From positions 1 through 44,531 of IMG/VR virus record IMGVR_UViG_3300042691_046541: a stretch of DNA of 44,531 bases; one strand, given 5' to 3'. The stretch comes from a virus. A program made the translations under genes and the position numbers. The notes under the pieces are model-generated. The model was not told the origin of the DNA and ran no database searches. It worked only from the letters and a program-made list of their open reading frames with translations. Positions within the stretch are counted from its first letter, which is position 1, and each line of letters starts with the position of its first letter. Shown here piece by piece: positions 37,708-44,531 of this stretch.

Positions 37708-38130
37708 ATGCTGACCCGACTCCGCGAGTGGGCCCGCCGCACGGCGGCGCGCGTGACGGCCGCAGCCGCGGCTCTGCTCGTCGCGATCGCCGCCTTCCTG
37801 GGCGTCGGCGAGGCGCCTGCGCAGGCCGTCGTCGACGTCCTCTCGTGGACGAACCCGACCACCCGCGTCGACGGCACGCCGCTCGCGAACCTCGCGACGC
37901 TGCGCGTGCAGTGGGGCGCGACGCCCGGCGGCCCGTACAACGGCGGGCAGCTCGAGGTCGCGGCACCGGCGACGAGCGCGAACGTGCCGCGCCCGGCGGC
38001 CGGCGTCGGTACCGTGTGCTACGTCGTGACGGCGATCGACGCGGCGGGCCTCGCGTCCGACCCGTCTGCCGAAGCGTGCAAGACCGTCGTAGCGAGACCG
38101 AGTGCGCCGAGCGGCATAGCCGTCCGCTGA
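37708..38130 (+). CDS. FN3-like protein with N-terminal hydrophobic segment
   Basis: A 140-residue protein. The basic start and hydrophobic helix (about 15-40: VTAAAAALLVAIAAFLGVGEAPAQA) look like a signal or anchor. The rest is a fibronectin-III-like beta sandwich (VLSWTNPTTRVDGTPLANLATLRVQWGA ... GTVCYVVTAIDAAGLASDPSAEACKTVV) with two Cys (C113, C126). Similar proteins sit at the front of virion accessory modules. Good TCTGGAGAG ribosome site. Confidence 0.65.
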   Translation: MLTRLREWARRTAARVTAAAAALLVAIAAFLGVGEAPAQAVVDVLSWTNPTTRVDGTPLANLATLRVQWGATPGGPYNGGQLEVAAPATSANVPRPAAGVGTVCYVVTAIDAAGLASDPSAEACKTVVARPSAPSGIAVR

Positions 38131-38133
38131 GCG

Positions 38134-39285
38134 ATGTTCCACGAGTTCAGCAGCGGGAAGAGCGACGGCGGCGACGCCACGCTCGTTCGGCCGAGCAACT
38201 GGAACGAGCGCCACCGGGTAGGCGACTGGCTGTGGCCGGGCATCACCGCGACGCCCGCGCTCGACCAGGCCGACTGGAACCCGACCGACGGTACGCGCAC
38301 GTGGAACGCGGCCGGCGAGCGCGACCGCGCGGTGCTGATCCGGGCGACGCCCGCGAGCGTGTCGTTCATCAGCGGCCTGGTCGGCGGCGCGGCCGGCCGT
38401 ATGGCCGTCATCAAGAACGACACGGTGGACGGCCTCGTCTGCCTGCTGAACGAGGACACAACCTCGGCCGCAGGCGCGCGGTTCTCGCTGCGGCGCGAGT
38501 CCATCTGGCTCCTGCCGGAGCAGATGGCGACGCTCTCCTACGACCCCACTGAGAGCCGCTGGGAGATCCGCTCGCTGTCGTTCGACGCGCGCGCGGTCGA
38601 CTTCAACACCGCCCTGATCCTGCCGAGCACGGCTACGGGCGTGGTGGGGTCGAACGTCGCGACGGCGACGACGGCGACGCTGAGTACGACCTCGTCCAGC
38701 GCTACCCCGACGAACGACTTCCTCGCGAACCCGTTCACGCAGATCACGAACAGCACGGCGAACGGCAGTTCGGACGTGCGCACCTCGGGTGCTGTGCCCT
38801 TCATGCGCGGGGCTTCGGCCGGGCGGCAGGGCGTGTTCTTCAACGCGGCGCTGCGCATCCCGGCGGCGAGCGCCACCGGCGGCGCAGCCGTGGGCCTGTT
38901 CAACTCGACCGCGGCGCTGACCACGCTCCCGGACGCAGTGAACAACTGCATTGCGGCCGGAGTGCTGTCGGCGGGCCAGACCACGATGCGCGTCGGTGCG
39001 CGCGACGCGTCGGCGATGACGCAGGTGGACCTCGGCGCGTCCTTCCCGGTGCCGAACGCGACGGCCGCCTACGAAGTGTGCCTGCAGGCGGTGGCGGCGC
39101 AGTCGCGCGTCATCTACGCGGTGCGCCGGCTGGACTCGCGCGCGGTGGCCGGCGGCGCGCTTACAGCGAACCTGCCCGGCAACACCATTGCGCTCGCCCC
39201 GCGGGCGAACGTGATGGTCGGCGCGACAGCGGCGGCGACCACGCTGCAGTTCAACCGTCTGCTCGCGCGCGCCCTGAACTACTGA
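38134..39285 (+). CDS. virion structural/fibre-associated protein, 383 residues
   Basis: Begins MFHEFSSGKSDGGDATLVRPSNWNERHR, the SGK-DGGD-LVRPSNWN pattern common in phage fibre-region proteins. Residues about 45-145 form a first beta-rich domain, then a Thr/Ser/Ala-rich linker (GVVGSNVATATTATLSTTSSSATPT). The C-terminal half (residues about 200-383) is a long beta-rich region ending LQFNRLLARALNY. A jelly-roll receptor or accessory fibre domain is likely. No enzyme motif. Confidence 0.65.
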   Translation: MFHEFSSGKSDGGDATLVRPSNWNERHRVGDWLWPGITATPALDQADWNPTDGTRTWNAAGERDRAVLIRATPASVSFISGLVGGAAGRMAVIKNDTVDGLVCLLNEDTTSAAGARFSLRRESIWLLPEQMATLSYDPTESRWEIRSLSFDARAVDFNTALILPSTATGVVGSNVATATTATLSTTSSSATPTNDFLANPFTQITNSTANGSSDVRTSGAVPFMRGASAGRQGVFFNAALRIPAASATGGAAVGLFNSTAALTTLPDAVNNCIAAGVLSAGQTTMRVGARDASAMTQVDLGASFPVPNATAAYEVCLQAVAAQSRVIYAVRRLDSRAVAGGALTANLPGNTIALAPRANVMVGATAAATTLQFNRLLARALNY

Positions 39286-39292
39286 GGTCCCC

Positions 39293-39772
39293 ATGCTCAC
39301 CGACACGCAGCTGCAGCAGCTCGTCACAGCGCTTCGTGCGAGCGGCGACACGACCGTCATCGCGGCGCTCGCGATCGGCAACGTCGATGCGCTCGCCGCC
39401 TGGTGCAACGCGCCCTCGTCGACGCTCGCATGGCGAAACGCGATGACCGGGCAGGAGGTCGACGAAATCACGCCGTGGACGGCCTTCGACGGCCTCAGCG
39501 CTGGCCGCCGTGACTCGTGGCGGCAGTTCCTAACGTTTCCGCGCGACTTCGGTCGCCCTCGCATCCGCCAGTGGGTGACCGACGTGTGGGGCGCCGCCAC
39601 TGCGTCGAGCAGCTCCGAGGCGATCCTGCAGGCCGGGCGCGAGTCGGCAACCAATGCCCAGGCGCTGCTGGGCGGGACGACGCGCACCACTGGGACCGTG
39701 TCGGCGCTCAACCGCGCCTACGCCGGCGAGGTGGCCGTGCCCCAGCTCGCCAGCGGCCTGAACCGGTTCTGA
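39293..39772 (+). CDS. virion protein, 159 residues
   Basis: Helical N-terminus (LTDTQLQQLVTALRASGDTTVIAALAIGNVDALAAWCN), then WRNAMTGQEVDEITPWTAFDGLSAGRRDSWRQFLTFPRDFGRPRIRQWVTDVWG (about 46-100). This pattern recurs in structural modules of phages in GC-rich hosts, next to similar fibre genes. Likely a minor virion or assembly protein; exact role unknown. Confidence 0.6.
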   Translation: MLTDTQLQQLVTALRASGDTTVIAALAIGNVDALAAWCNAPSSTLAWRNAMTGQEVDEITPWTAFDGLSAGRRDSWRQFLTFPRDFGRPRIRQWVTDVWGAATASSSSEAILQAGRESATNAQALLGGTTRTTGTVSALNRAYAGEVAVPQLASGLNRF

Positions 39773-39782
39773 GGGCTGACCA

Positions 39783-40247
39783 GTGCCGAACGAACTGCGG
39801 CAGGTGTACGGCACACAGGTGACCGTCATCACCCGCACGACGTCGATCACGGCGGCGGGCAACACGGTCGCCGCCGACGCCACGCAGCTGAACAACTCGC
39901 TGAACTACCCGTCGGCCGTGGCGGTGCTGAACATTCCGGACGGGTTCGCGGCAGCGCCGACAGCCGGGCAGACGCTCGACCTGTTCATGGTGCTTGACGA
40001 CATCGACGGCACCGCGGACGAGACCCCGGAGCCTGCTGCCGGCGACATCGAACAGCTCGCCAGGTACGTCGGGTCGTTCGTGATGGACAACCAGGCTGTG
40101 GCCGTGCGCAAGCCCATCGTGATCTCGCTGGAGGGCGTGCGGCTGGCGCGCTACTTCCTGAAGAACTCGACAGGCCAGACTGCGCAGCGTACGACCGCAG
40201 ACATCACCGTCAAGATCACACCGTTCAGCGTCGAGCCGACGCCCTAA
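39783..40247 (+). CDS. virion protein, 154 residues
   Basis: Beta-rich (LRQVYGTQVTVITRTTSITAAGNTV; SAVAVLNIPDGFAAAPTAGQTLDLFMVLDD) followed by IEQLARYVGSFVMDNQAVAVRKPIVISLEG and a closing ITVKITPFSVEPTP. This is characteristic of a small structural protein seen with the preceding one in fibre modules. Function in the virion inferred from context. Confidence 0.6.
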   Translation: MPNELRQVYGTQVTVITRTTSITAAGNTVAADATQLNNSLNYPSAVAVLNIPDGFAAAPTAGQTLDLFMVLDDIDGTADETPEPAAGDIEQLARYVGSFVMDNQAVAVRKPIVISLEGVRLARYFLKNSTGQTAQRTTADITVKITPFSVEPTP

Positions 40248-40255
40248 GAGGCGTC

Positions 40256-42406
40256 GTGGCGTACCCCCTACGAGCGAATCGGTTCCGACAGCAGCCGCAA
40301 GAGCCGTTCGACGTCGATTGGCTGCACCCCCTTGCGACTGCGATCGGCCTCGACCGGGTGTGGGTCGCCACCGAGCCAGGAGCCGTCTGGGACAGCGGGC
40401 GAAAGCGCGCGGTCCCGCAGATCTCTGCTGGCATCGGGTCGACTGTTTGCGTTTCACCGTTCGGGCAGCCGCTCCGGGCAGCCGCATTCAACGCAGCAAG
40501 CTCGCACTGGATAGACCTTGGGACGCTGGCCGACAGCAACCAAGCAACCCTCGTCGCCGTGGTGCGGACGGAACTCGCGACCGAAGGCAGGGCGGTCGGT
40601 TCTCGCGACGGGTCAGGCGCACCCAACGGTGTCGCGATTGCAACGAGCATCGGCGGCGTGCTCGGCTCCAATGCGTTCCAGGTCGACGGCAACCCATTCG
40701 CTGTGCGTACGGCCACGGCCGGCGGATTCCGCACCGACGTCGCGCATACCTACGTCGGCTCTTGGATCCCGAACAACGTTCGGCTTTTCGCCGATGGAGT
40801 TCCGCGCGGCTTCACCAGCTCTGCCTCGCTGGGCTCGATGACGCACACGCAGTCGCTTCGGATCGCACGGAGCGGAAACACCTACTGGACCGGCGACGTT
40901 GGGCTAGTGGCATTTGGTCAAGGCGCTGATGAAGCGGCGGCGCGGGAGCTATCTGCCAACCCGTGGCAGATTCTGCGCCCGTACAAGCCGCGACTCTGGT
41001 TCTTCTCGTCCGTCCCATTCGACAACGCCTTCCAGCCCGGCGCGTTCCAATTCGACGCGTTCCAGACCAGCGAGGTGCTCGGAGGCGGCGTGACGGTGCT
41101 GCTGAGCGGAGTGAGCGGCGCTGCGGAGGTCGGTATCGTCGACGCACGGGGCGCTGCGCTCATTGCACTGGCCGGCACAAGCACGGTCGGCGCCGCGGGC
41201 ACGCTCGCAGCCTCCGGCCGCGCGGTTACGGGCCTGAGCGGCGCCGCCGCGGCCGGTGCAGCGGGCGGGATTGGAACGTCTGGCGGCGCGAACTCCTCTG
41301 TACCCGGCACCATCAGTGCCGGTGCGGCCGGGGCGATCGTCGCGACGGGCGCGGCCCTCACGGTGATCAACGGCGCTGTCACGACCGGCGCGGCCGGCGA
41401 GCTGGCGGTGCAGATCGCGCGCATCGTCGCCGTCGACGGCGTGCAGTCCACGGGCGCCGCGGGCACCGTCACGGCCACGGGGCGCGCGAACAGCACGCTA
41501 ACAGGCGCCGCCGCGACCGGCGCAGCGGGCACGCTGACGGCGCAGACGGGGCTCAATGTGTCGGTGCCGGGTGTGGCCGGATCGGGCGCTGCGGGCGCTC
41601 TCGACGCGTCGGGCAGGGCTTCCACGGCGCTGACGGGCGCGAGCGCGGCCGGCGCCGCCGGCACGCCGGTCGCCACAGGGCGGGCGAACACTGCGCTCGG
41701 CGGCGTCCAGGCTTCGGGGCAGGCCGGCGGGCTTCAGGCGGTGACTGCCGGCGCTGTCGCAATCGACGGCGTCGCCGCCACAGGTCAGGTCGGTGCACTC
41801 GCCACGAGCGGGCGCGCGACCACTCCACTGGTTGGCGCGAGCGCGTCCGGGGCCGCCGGCGTGCTGAGCGCGGCGCCGGTGCTGACGGTTGCTCTCACCG
41901 GCGTGAACTCGACCGGTTCCGCCGGCTTCATCGCCGTGCAGGGCTCGGAGAACCAGGTCGTGGCGCTCGGCGGCGTCTCTGCGCTCGGCCAGCTCGGCGA
42001 CCTGATTGCCAGGGGCCGCGCCACGGTGCAGGTGCCGAGCGTCGCGGCCGCGGCTGCCGCCGGCAATCTCGTGGCGCTGGCCCGCATCACGGTGACGGTG
42101 CCGAGCGTGCTGGCGAGCGGCGCGGCCGGCGTGCTCGCAATCACGGGCGTCGCCCGAACCGCGCTCGACGGCGTGTCCGCCGATGCAGTGGTCGGCCTGC
42201 TGCTGGGCCTGGTGCCCGGGGCCGACCCCACTATCGGCCGCTCGGTCACGCTCCCGCGCTTCGCCCGCACGGTGCTGGTCGACGCGAAGGGCCGCACGGT
42301 CGTCATCGAAGCCGCGCCCCGTGTCGTGCGCGTGGAACCCGGAACCATCGTGGTCGAGGCGGACGTCACGCAGAGCGTCGCGCCCGGCTCTGGAACCCTG
42401 CAATAG
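40256..42406 (+). CDS. large fibre protein with LamG-like head and 22-residue repeats
   Basis: A 716-residue protein from GTG 40256. Residues about 60-245 form a concanavalin/LamG-like beta-sandwich (VWDSGRKRAVPQ, HTYVGSWIPNNVRLFADGVPRG, SLRIARSGNTYWTGDVGLVAFG). A FDNAFQPGAFQFDAFQTSE linker (about 258-276) precedes roughly fifteen units of a 22-residue repeat beginning GAAGxL (residues about 290-645), a beta-solenoid-like shaft. The C-terminal 70 residues (VTLPRFARTVLVDAKGRTVVIEAAPRVVRVEPG) form a separate domain. Probably a side-tail fibre or receptor-binding protein. Confidence 0.75.
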   Translation: MAYPLRANRFRQQPQEPFDVDWLHPLATAIGLDRVWVATEPGAVWDSGRKRAVPQISAGIGSTVCVSPFGQPLRAAAFNAASSHWIDLGTLADSNQATLVAVVRTELATEGRAVGSRDGSGAPNGVAIATSIGGVLGSNAFQVDGNPFAVRTATAGGFRTDVAHTYVGSWIPNNVRLFADGVPRGFTSSASLGSMTHTQSLRIARSGNTYWTGDVGLVAFGQGADEAAARELSANPWQILRPYKPRLWFFSSVPFDNAFQPGAFQFDAFQTSEVLGGGVTVLLSGVSGAAEVGIVDARGAALIALAGTSTVGAAGTLAASGRAVTGLSGAAAAGAAGGIGTSGGANSSVPGTISAGAAGAIVATGAALTVINGAVTTGAAGELAVQIARIVAVDGVQSTGAAGTVTATGRANSTLTGAAATGAAGTLTAQTGLNVSVPGVAGSGAAGALDASGRASTALTGASAAGAAGTPVATGRANTALGGVQASGQAGGLQAVTAGAVAIDGVAATGQVGALATSGRATTPLVGASASGAAGVLSAAPVLTVALTGVNSTGSAGFIAVQGSENQVVALGGVSALGQLGDLIARGRATVQVPSVAAAAAAGNLVALARITVTVPSVLASGAAGVLAITGVARTALDGVSADAVVGLLLGLVPGADPTIGRSVTLPRFARTVLVDAKGRTVVIEAAPRVVRVEPGTIVVEADVTQSVAPGSGTLQ
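41189..42160 (+). repeat. 66-base tandem repeat coding for the fibre shaft
   Basis: About fifteen diverged 66-base units, each encoding a 22-residue motif opening with G-A/Q-A/V-G-x-L. The codon wobble differs among copies, so the repeats are old or selected at protein level. Such arrays vary in number by recombination and can change the fibre length. Confidence 0.75.
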
Positions 42407-42415
42407 GAGCGACTC

Positions 42416-42865
42416 ATGCCTATCTCGACTGCGATGGCCACGAGCTTCAAGAAGGACCTGCTCGAAGCCCTGCACAACTTCCTCGCCACCGGCGGCTCGA
42501 CGTTCCGCATCGCGCTGGTCCGGCCCTCGAGCACCGGCACGTACGGCGCTGCGACGACGGCGTACACGCAGCTCACCGGCAACTCGGACGAGGCGACCGG
42601 CACGGGCTACACCGCCGGCGGCGCGGCGCTCACGCGCATCAACCCGACGACCTCGGGCACGACGGCGTTCACCGACTTCAACGACGTGACGTTCACGACG
42701 GCCACGCTCTCGGCGGAAGGCGCGCTGATCTACAACGACACGCTCGCCGGCAAGAACGCCGTGAGCGCGCACTCGTTCGGCGGCACGCGTACCTCGACGG
42801 CCGGCGACTACGTCCTGCAGTTCCCGACGCCGGACGCGGCTCAGGCCATATTGAGGCTCGCGTAG
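42416..42865 (+). CDS. small virion/fibre-module protein, 149 residues
   Basis: ATG 42416 with AGGAG upstream. MATSFKKDLLEALHNFLATGGSTFRIALVRPSSTGTYG (from residue 7), then YTAGGAALTRINPTTSGTTAFTDFNDVTFTTATLSAEGALIYNDT (about 63-107), is a beta-sandwich pattern found repeatedly in fibre modules of siphophages. Likely structural. Function not known. Confidence 0.65.
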   Translation: MPISTAMATSFKKDLLEALHNFLATGGSTFRIALVRPSSTGTYGAATTAYTQLTGNSDEATGTGYTAGGAALTRINPTTSGTTAFTDFNDVTFTTATLSAEGALIYNDTLAGKNAVSAHSFGGTRTSTAGDYVLQFPTPDAAQAILRLA

Positions 42866-42867
42866 TC

Positions 42868-43518
42868 GTGACCCCGGTCGAGAGCCGGCTGACGTTCGTC
42901 GCGGAGGCCGGTCGGAACCGCCACGGCCAGAAGCTCTGGCGCTGCCAATGCCAGTGCGGTCAGGAGATCACCACGCTTGCCAGCGCGGTGCGCACGGGTC
43001 ACACCAAGTCGTGCGGGTGCCTGCAGAAAGACCGCCCGTCGCGACTGCGACACGGTCATCGCCGCACCGGCGGCGAAGCGACGCGCACCTACGTCGCGTG
43101 GTGCAACATGAAGGCCCGCTGCGATAACGCGGACGGGATCGGCTACCGCAATTACGGCGGCCGCGGCATCCGGTACTGCGATCGCTGGGCCTGCTTCGAC
43201 GCATTCCTTGCCGACATGGGCGAGTGCCCCGAAGGCCTCGAACTGGAGCGGGTCGACGTCAACGGCCATTACGAGCCCGGGAACTGCGTCTGGACCACGC
43301 GCAAGGCGCAGTGCGTCAACAAGCGCGTGAACCATCGGGTGGAGTACCAAGGCGAGTCCCTGACGCTGTCGCAGTGGGCGCAGCGGCTCAACCTGACCTA
43401 CCTGACGCTGTTCTCGCGCCTGAAGCGCGGATGGCCCGTCGAGCGCGCCCTTCAGCCCGTCATCTACCACCGTCATCGGCCCGAGGGCCGGAGGTCGACG
43501 TCATGTCCAAGTCCGTAG
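42868..43518 (+). CDS. HNH/AP2-type homing endonuclease-like protein
   Basis: A 216-residue protein from GTG 42868. The N-terminal part has a zinc-ribbon-like pattern (WRCQCQCGQEITT ... SCGCLQK; about 25-55). The centre, AWCNMKARCDNADGIGYRNYGGRGIRYCDRWACFDAFLADMG ... LELERVDVNGHYEPGNCVWTTRKAQ (about 76-155), matches phage HNH homing-type endonucleases. The last 50 residues hold an AP2/HTH-like DNA-binding segment (LTLSQWAQRLNLTYLTLFSRLKRGWP). It interrupts the fibre module and is probably selfish. Confidence 0.8.
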   Translation: MTPVESRLTFVAEAGRNRHGQKLWRCQCQCGQEITTLASAVRTGHTKSCGCLQKDRPSRLRHGHRRTGGEATRTYVAWCNMKARCDNADGIGYRNYGGRGIRYCDRWACFDAFLADMGECPEGLELERVDVNGHYEPGNCVWTTRKAQCVNKRVNHRVEYQGESLTLSQWAQRLNLTYLTLFSRLKRGWPVERALQPVIYHRHRPEGRRSTSCPSP

Positions 43519-43766
43519 CCGAGCTGGAGGCCGAGCTGGCCGCTGCCCGCGCCGTCGAGGAGACCGCTGCGGCGGCTGCTCGCGAGAAGGCGCTCGCCGT
43601 GGCCGACGCCGACGCGGCCGTGCGCGCGAAGCAGCAGGAGATCGCCGACCGCGACGAGCACGTCGCAGGCCTGCTGGCGCGCGCCGAAGAGGCCAAGGCC
43701 TCGCGGGACGCGGCCGCGGATGAACTCGTGGCCCTCGAGGCCCACGCGGCGGCGCTGAAGGCCTGA
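43503..43766 (+). CDS. coiled-coil protein, 87 residues
   Basis: ATG 43503 lies inside the end of the homing endonuclease gene in another frame. The product is one long Ala/Glu-rich coiled coil (VAELEAELAAARAVEETAAAAAREKALAVADADAAVRAKQQEIADR and onward). It may be a chaperone or structural linker for the fibre proteins. The overlap suggests that the endonuclease gene was inserted just upstream and took part of the leader as its 3' end. Confidence 0.6.
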   Translation: MSKSVAELEAELAAARAVEETAAAAAREKALAVADADAAVRAKQQEIADRDEHVAGLLARAEEAKASRDAAADELVALEAHAAALKA

Positions 43767-43767
43767 C

Positions 43768-44217
43768 GTGCGCCCCGTCGATCTCGCCACCGACCGCGCC
43801 CGCGAGCGCGTGGTCGTCGGCCTGCCCGTGCACCAGCTGGGGCCGATCGGCCAGGCGATCCGCGGCAAGGTGCTCGCGGACGTCGCGCCGATCGCGGGCG
43901 GCGTCGAGATCCGCACGCGCGAGGGCCTCGCCGTCAGCGTGCAGTGGCGCTCGGACGGCGCGGAGATCGCCGGCCTGCGGTGGCAGCCGGCAGGGTGGGG
44001 CAGCGAGTGCCACCTGCCGCCGAACCTGCGCTACGTGCTGGGCCGCACGCTGGATCACGCCGCGACACGCGACGGCCTGCTGCTGGTCGTGCTCGAGGAC
44101 GGCCACGCGCTGCGCTTCGAGTTCAACGGCAGCGACCCCGCCTGCACGGGCGTGAACTGCTACGTGATGCTGCCGAGCCCCGTGCCGGCGCTCGCCGCGG
44201 CCGGGGGCTTCCGATGA
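43768..44217 (+). CDS. hypothetical fibre-module protein, 149 residues
   Basis: Starts at GTG 43768 and overlaps the next gene by 4 bases (ATGA). Residues about 15-90 alternate strands and turns (RVVVGLPVHQLGPIGQAIRGKVLADVAPIAGGVEIRTREGLAVSVQWRSDGAEIAGLRW). Two cysteines lie near the C-terminus (ACTGVNCYVMLP). A beta-rich structural protein is plausible. No family recognised. Confidence 0.55.
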   Translation: MRPVDLATDRARERVVVGLPVHQLGPIGQAIRGKVLADVAPIAGGVEIRTREGLAVSVQWRSDGAEIAGLRWQPAGWGSECHLPPNLRYVLGRTLDHAATRDGLLLVVLEDGHALRFEFNGSDPACTGVNCYVMLPSPVPALAAAGGFR

Positions 44218-44531
44218 CGTGCCTGGTCGTCCCGAAGTACTGCCAGCACGTCGGGGCGAAGGAGCCGCTCGAGTTCGACTGGACGCGCTACTGCGCGAAC
44301 ACGTGGTCGGCGGGCGAGGTGTACTCGCTGGGCGAACGCGTGCGGTCGCCGGACGCCCCGGGCTACGAGTTCGAGTGCACCGCGGCCGGCCAGTCCGGCA
44401 GCCGGGAACCGAAATTCAAGAACGTGCAGGCGCCGGGCGAGACGATCGCGGGCGACGGCTCGGTCAGCTGGCTGTCCCGAGCCATCTCCAACGCCAGCCT
44501 GGCGCGCACGATCCAGTCGGCGACGTGGTCG
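44214..44531 (+). CDS. N-terminal part of the protein completed at 1-180
   Basis: ATG 44214 opens a frame of exactly 106 codons to the last base. VYSLGERVRSPDAPGYEFECTAAGQSGSREPKF ... GETIAGDGSVSWLSR (about 38-90) is a small domain motif: a strand, a G-x-G-x-x-x-P-x-F turn and a G-x-T-x-x-D-G-x-x-x-W strand. A related pattern occurs in the tail tube insert (8338-9264). The C-terminal half continues at base 1 in the same frame. Probably a fibre or baseplate accessory protein. Confidence 0.7.
   Translation, partial: MTCLVVPKYCQHVGAKEPLEFDWTRYCANTWSAGEVYSLGERVRSPDAPGYEFECTAAGQSGSREPKFKNVQAPGETIAGDGSVSWLSRAISNASLARTIQSATWS

Noticed and set aside
37645-39711. 688-codon antisense ORF over the fibre module
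   Set aside because: GC-driven shadow; all real genes here read rightward with overlaps and ribosome sites.
1-44531. tRNA genes, insertion sequences and CRISPR arrays
   Set aside because: No cloverleaf with anticodon and TTCRA arm, no transposase or terminal repeats and no repeat-spacer array seen by eye; a tRNA search program would be needed to exclude divergent tRNAs.

Overview
The window reads as one complete temperate tailed-phage genome of 44,531 bp, opened inside a gene. The last codon at 44531 and the first at 1 are in the same frame, so joining the ends makes one protein of about 165 residues. The sequence is very GC-rich by eye. The spanin pair, the two lipoproteins and the 8-strand-type outer-membrane barrel point to a Gram-negative, GC-rich proteobacterial host. 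A tape measure protein, tail tube protein and paired tail chaperones with a frameshift site make it a siphovirus. A serine integrase and a repressor/Cro switch make it temperate.

Late genes run rightward. Reading round the circle, the virion fibre module (37708-44531, then 1-947) leads into terminase (1071-3408), the gpW-like connector, portal, a protease-capsid fusion, capsid cement protein, head-tail completion, tail terminator, tail tube, G/GT chaperones, tape measure, and a tail tip of gene-transfer-agent type (DUF2460, DUF2163, NlpC/P60, gpJ-like, DUF2793). The lysis cassette follows (18100-20059): a DUF5675 protein with an IHxGN/GC motif, holin-like membrane proteins and nested Rz/Rz1 spanins. 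The head is lambda-like and the tail tip GTA-like, so the genome is mosaic.

A leftward block (20053-29898) holds an outer-membrane barrel, the integrase, small genes, a J-domain protein, a C5 cytosine methyltransferase, an HNH endonuclease, DUF1367, YqaJ exonuclease and ERF annealase (a homologous-recombination pair), and a run of short unknown genes that often overlap by 4 nt. It is read from a promoter near 29930-29961.

The lysis-lysogeny switch lies at 30013-31998. A short repressor without a peptidase domain is followed by a GTGA-coupled lipoprotein in the position of lambda rex, and faces a Cro/YdaS-like gene and a second regulator. Repeats of WTACCC-NN-GGGTAA sit at both early promoters. 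The rightward early genes (32267-36419) are a DUF1376 initiator with iteron-like repeats inside it, an overlapping P-like gene, several unknown genes, a RuvC-fold resolvase and a candidate Q-like antiterminator followed by a hairpin terminator. A trypsin-like protease gene (36746-37546) sits between the early and fibre modules and looks like an added cargo gene.

The most interesting candidates are the repressor-coupled BamE-like lipoprotein, the shared operator/promoter architecture with a 5' hairpin leader, the in-gene origin, the capsid fusion with an internal start, and the T7 frameshift signal.
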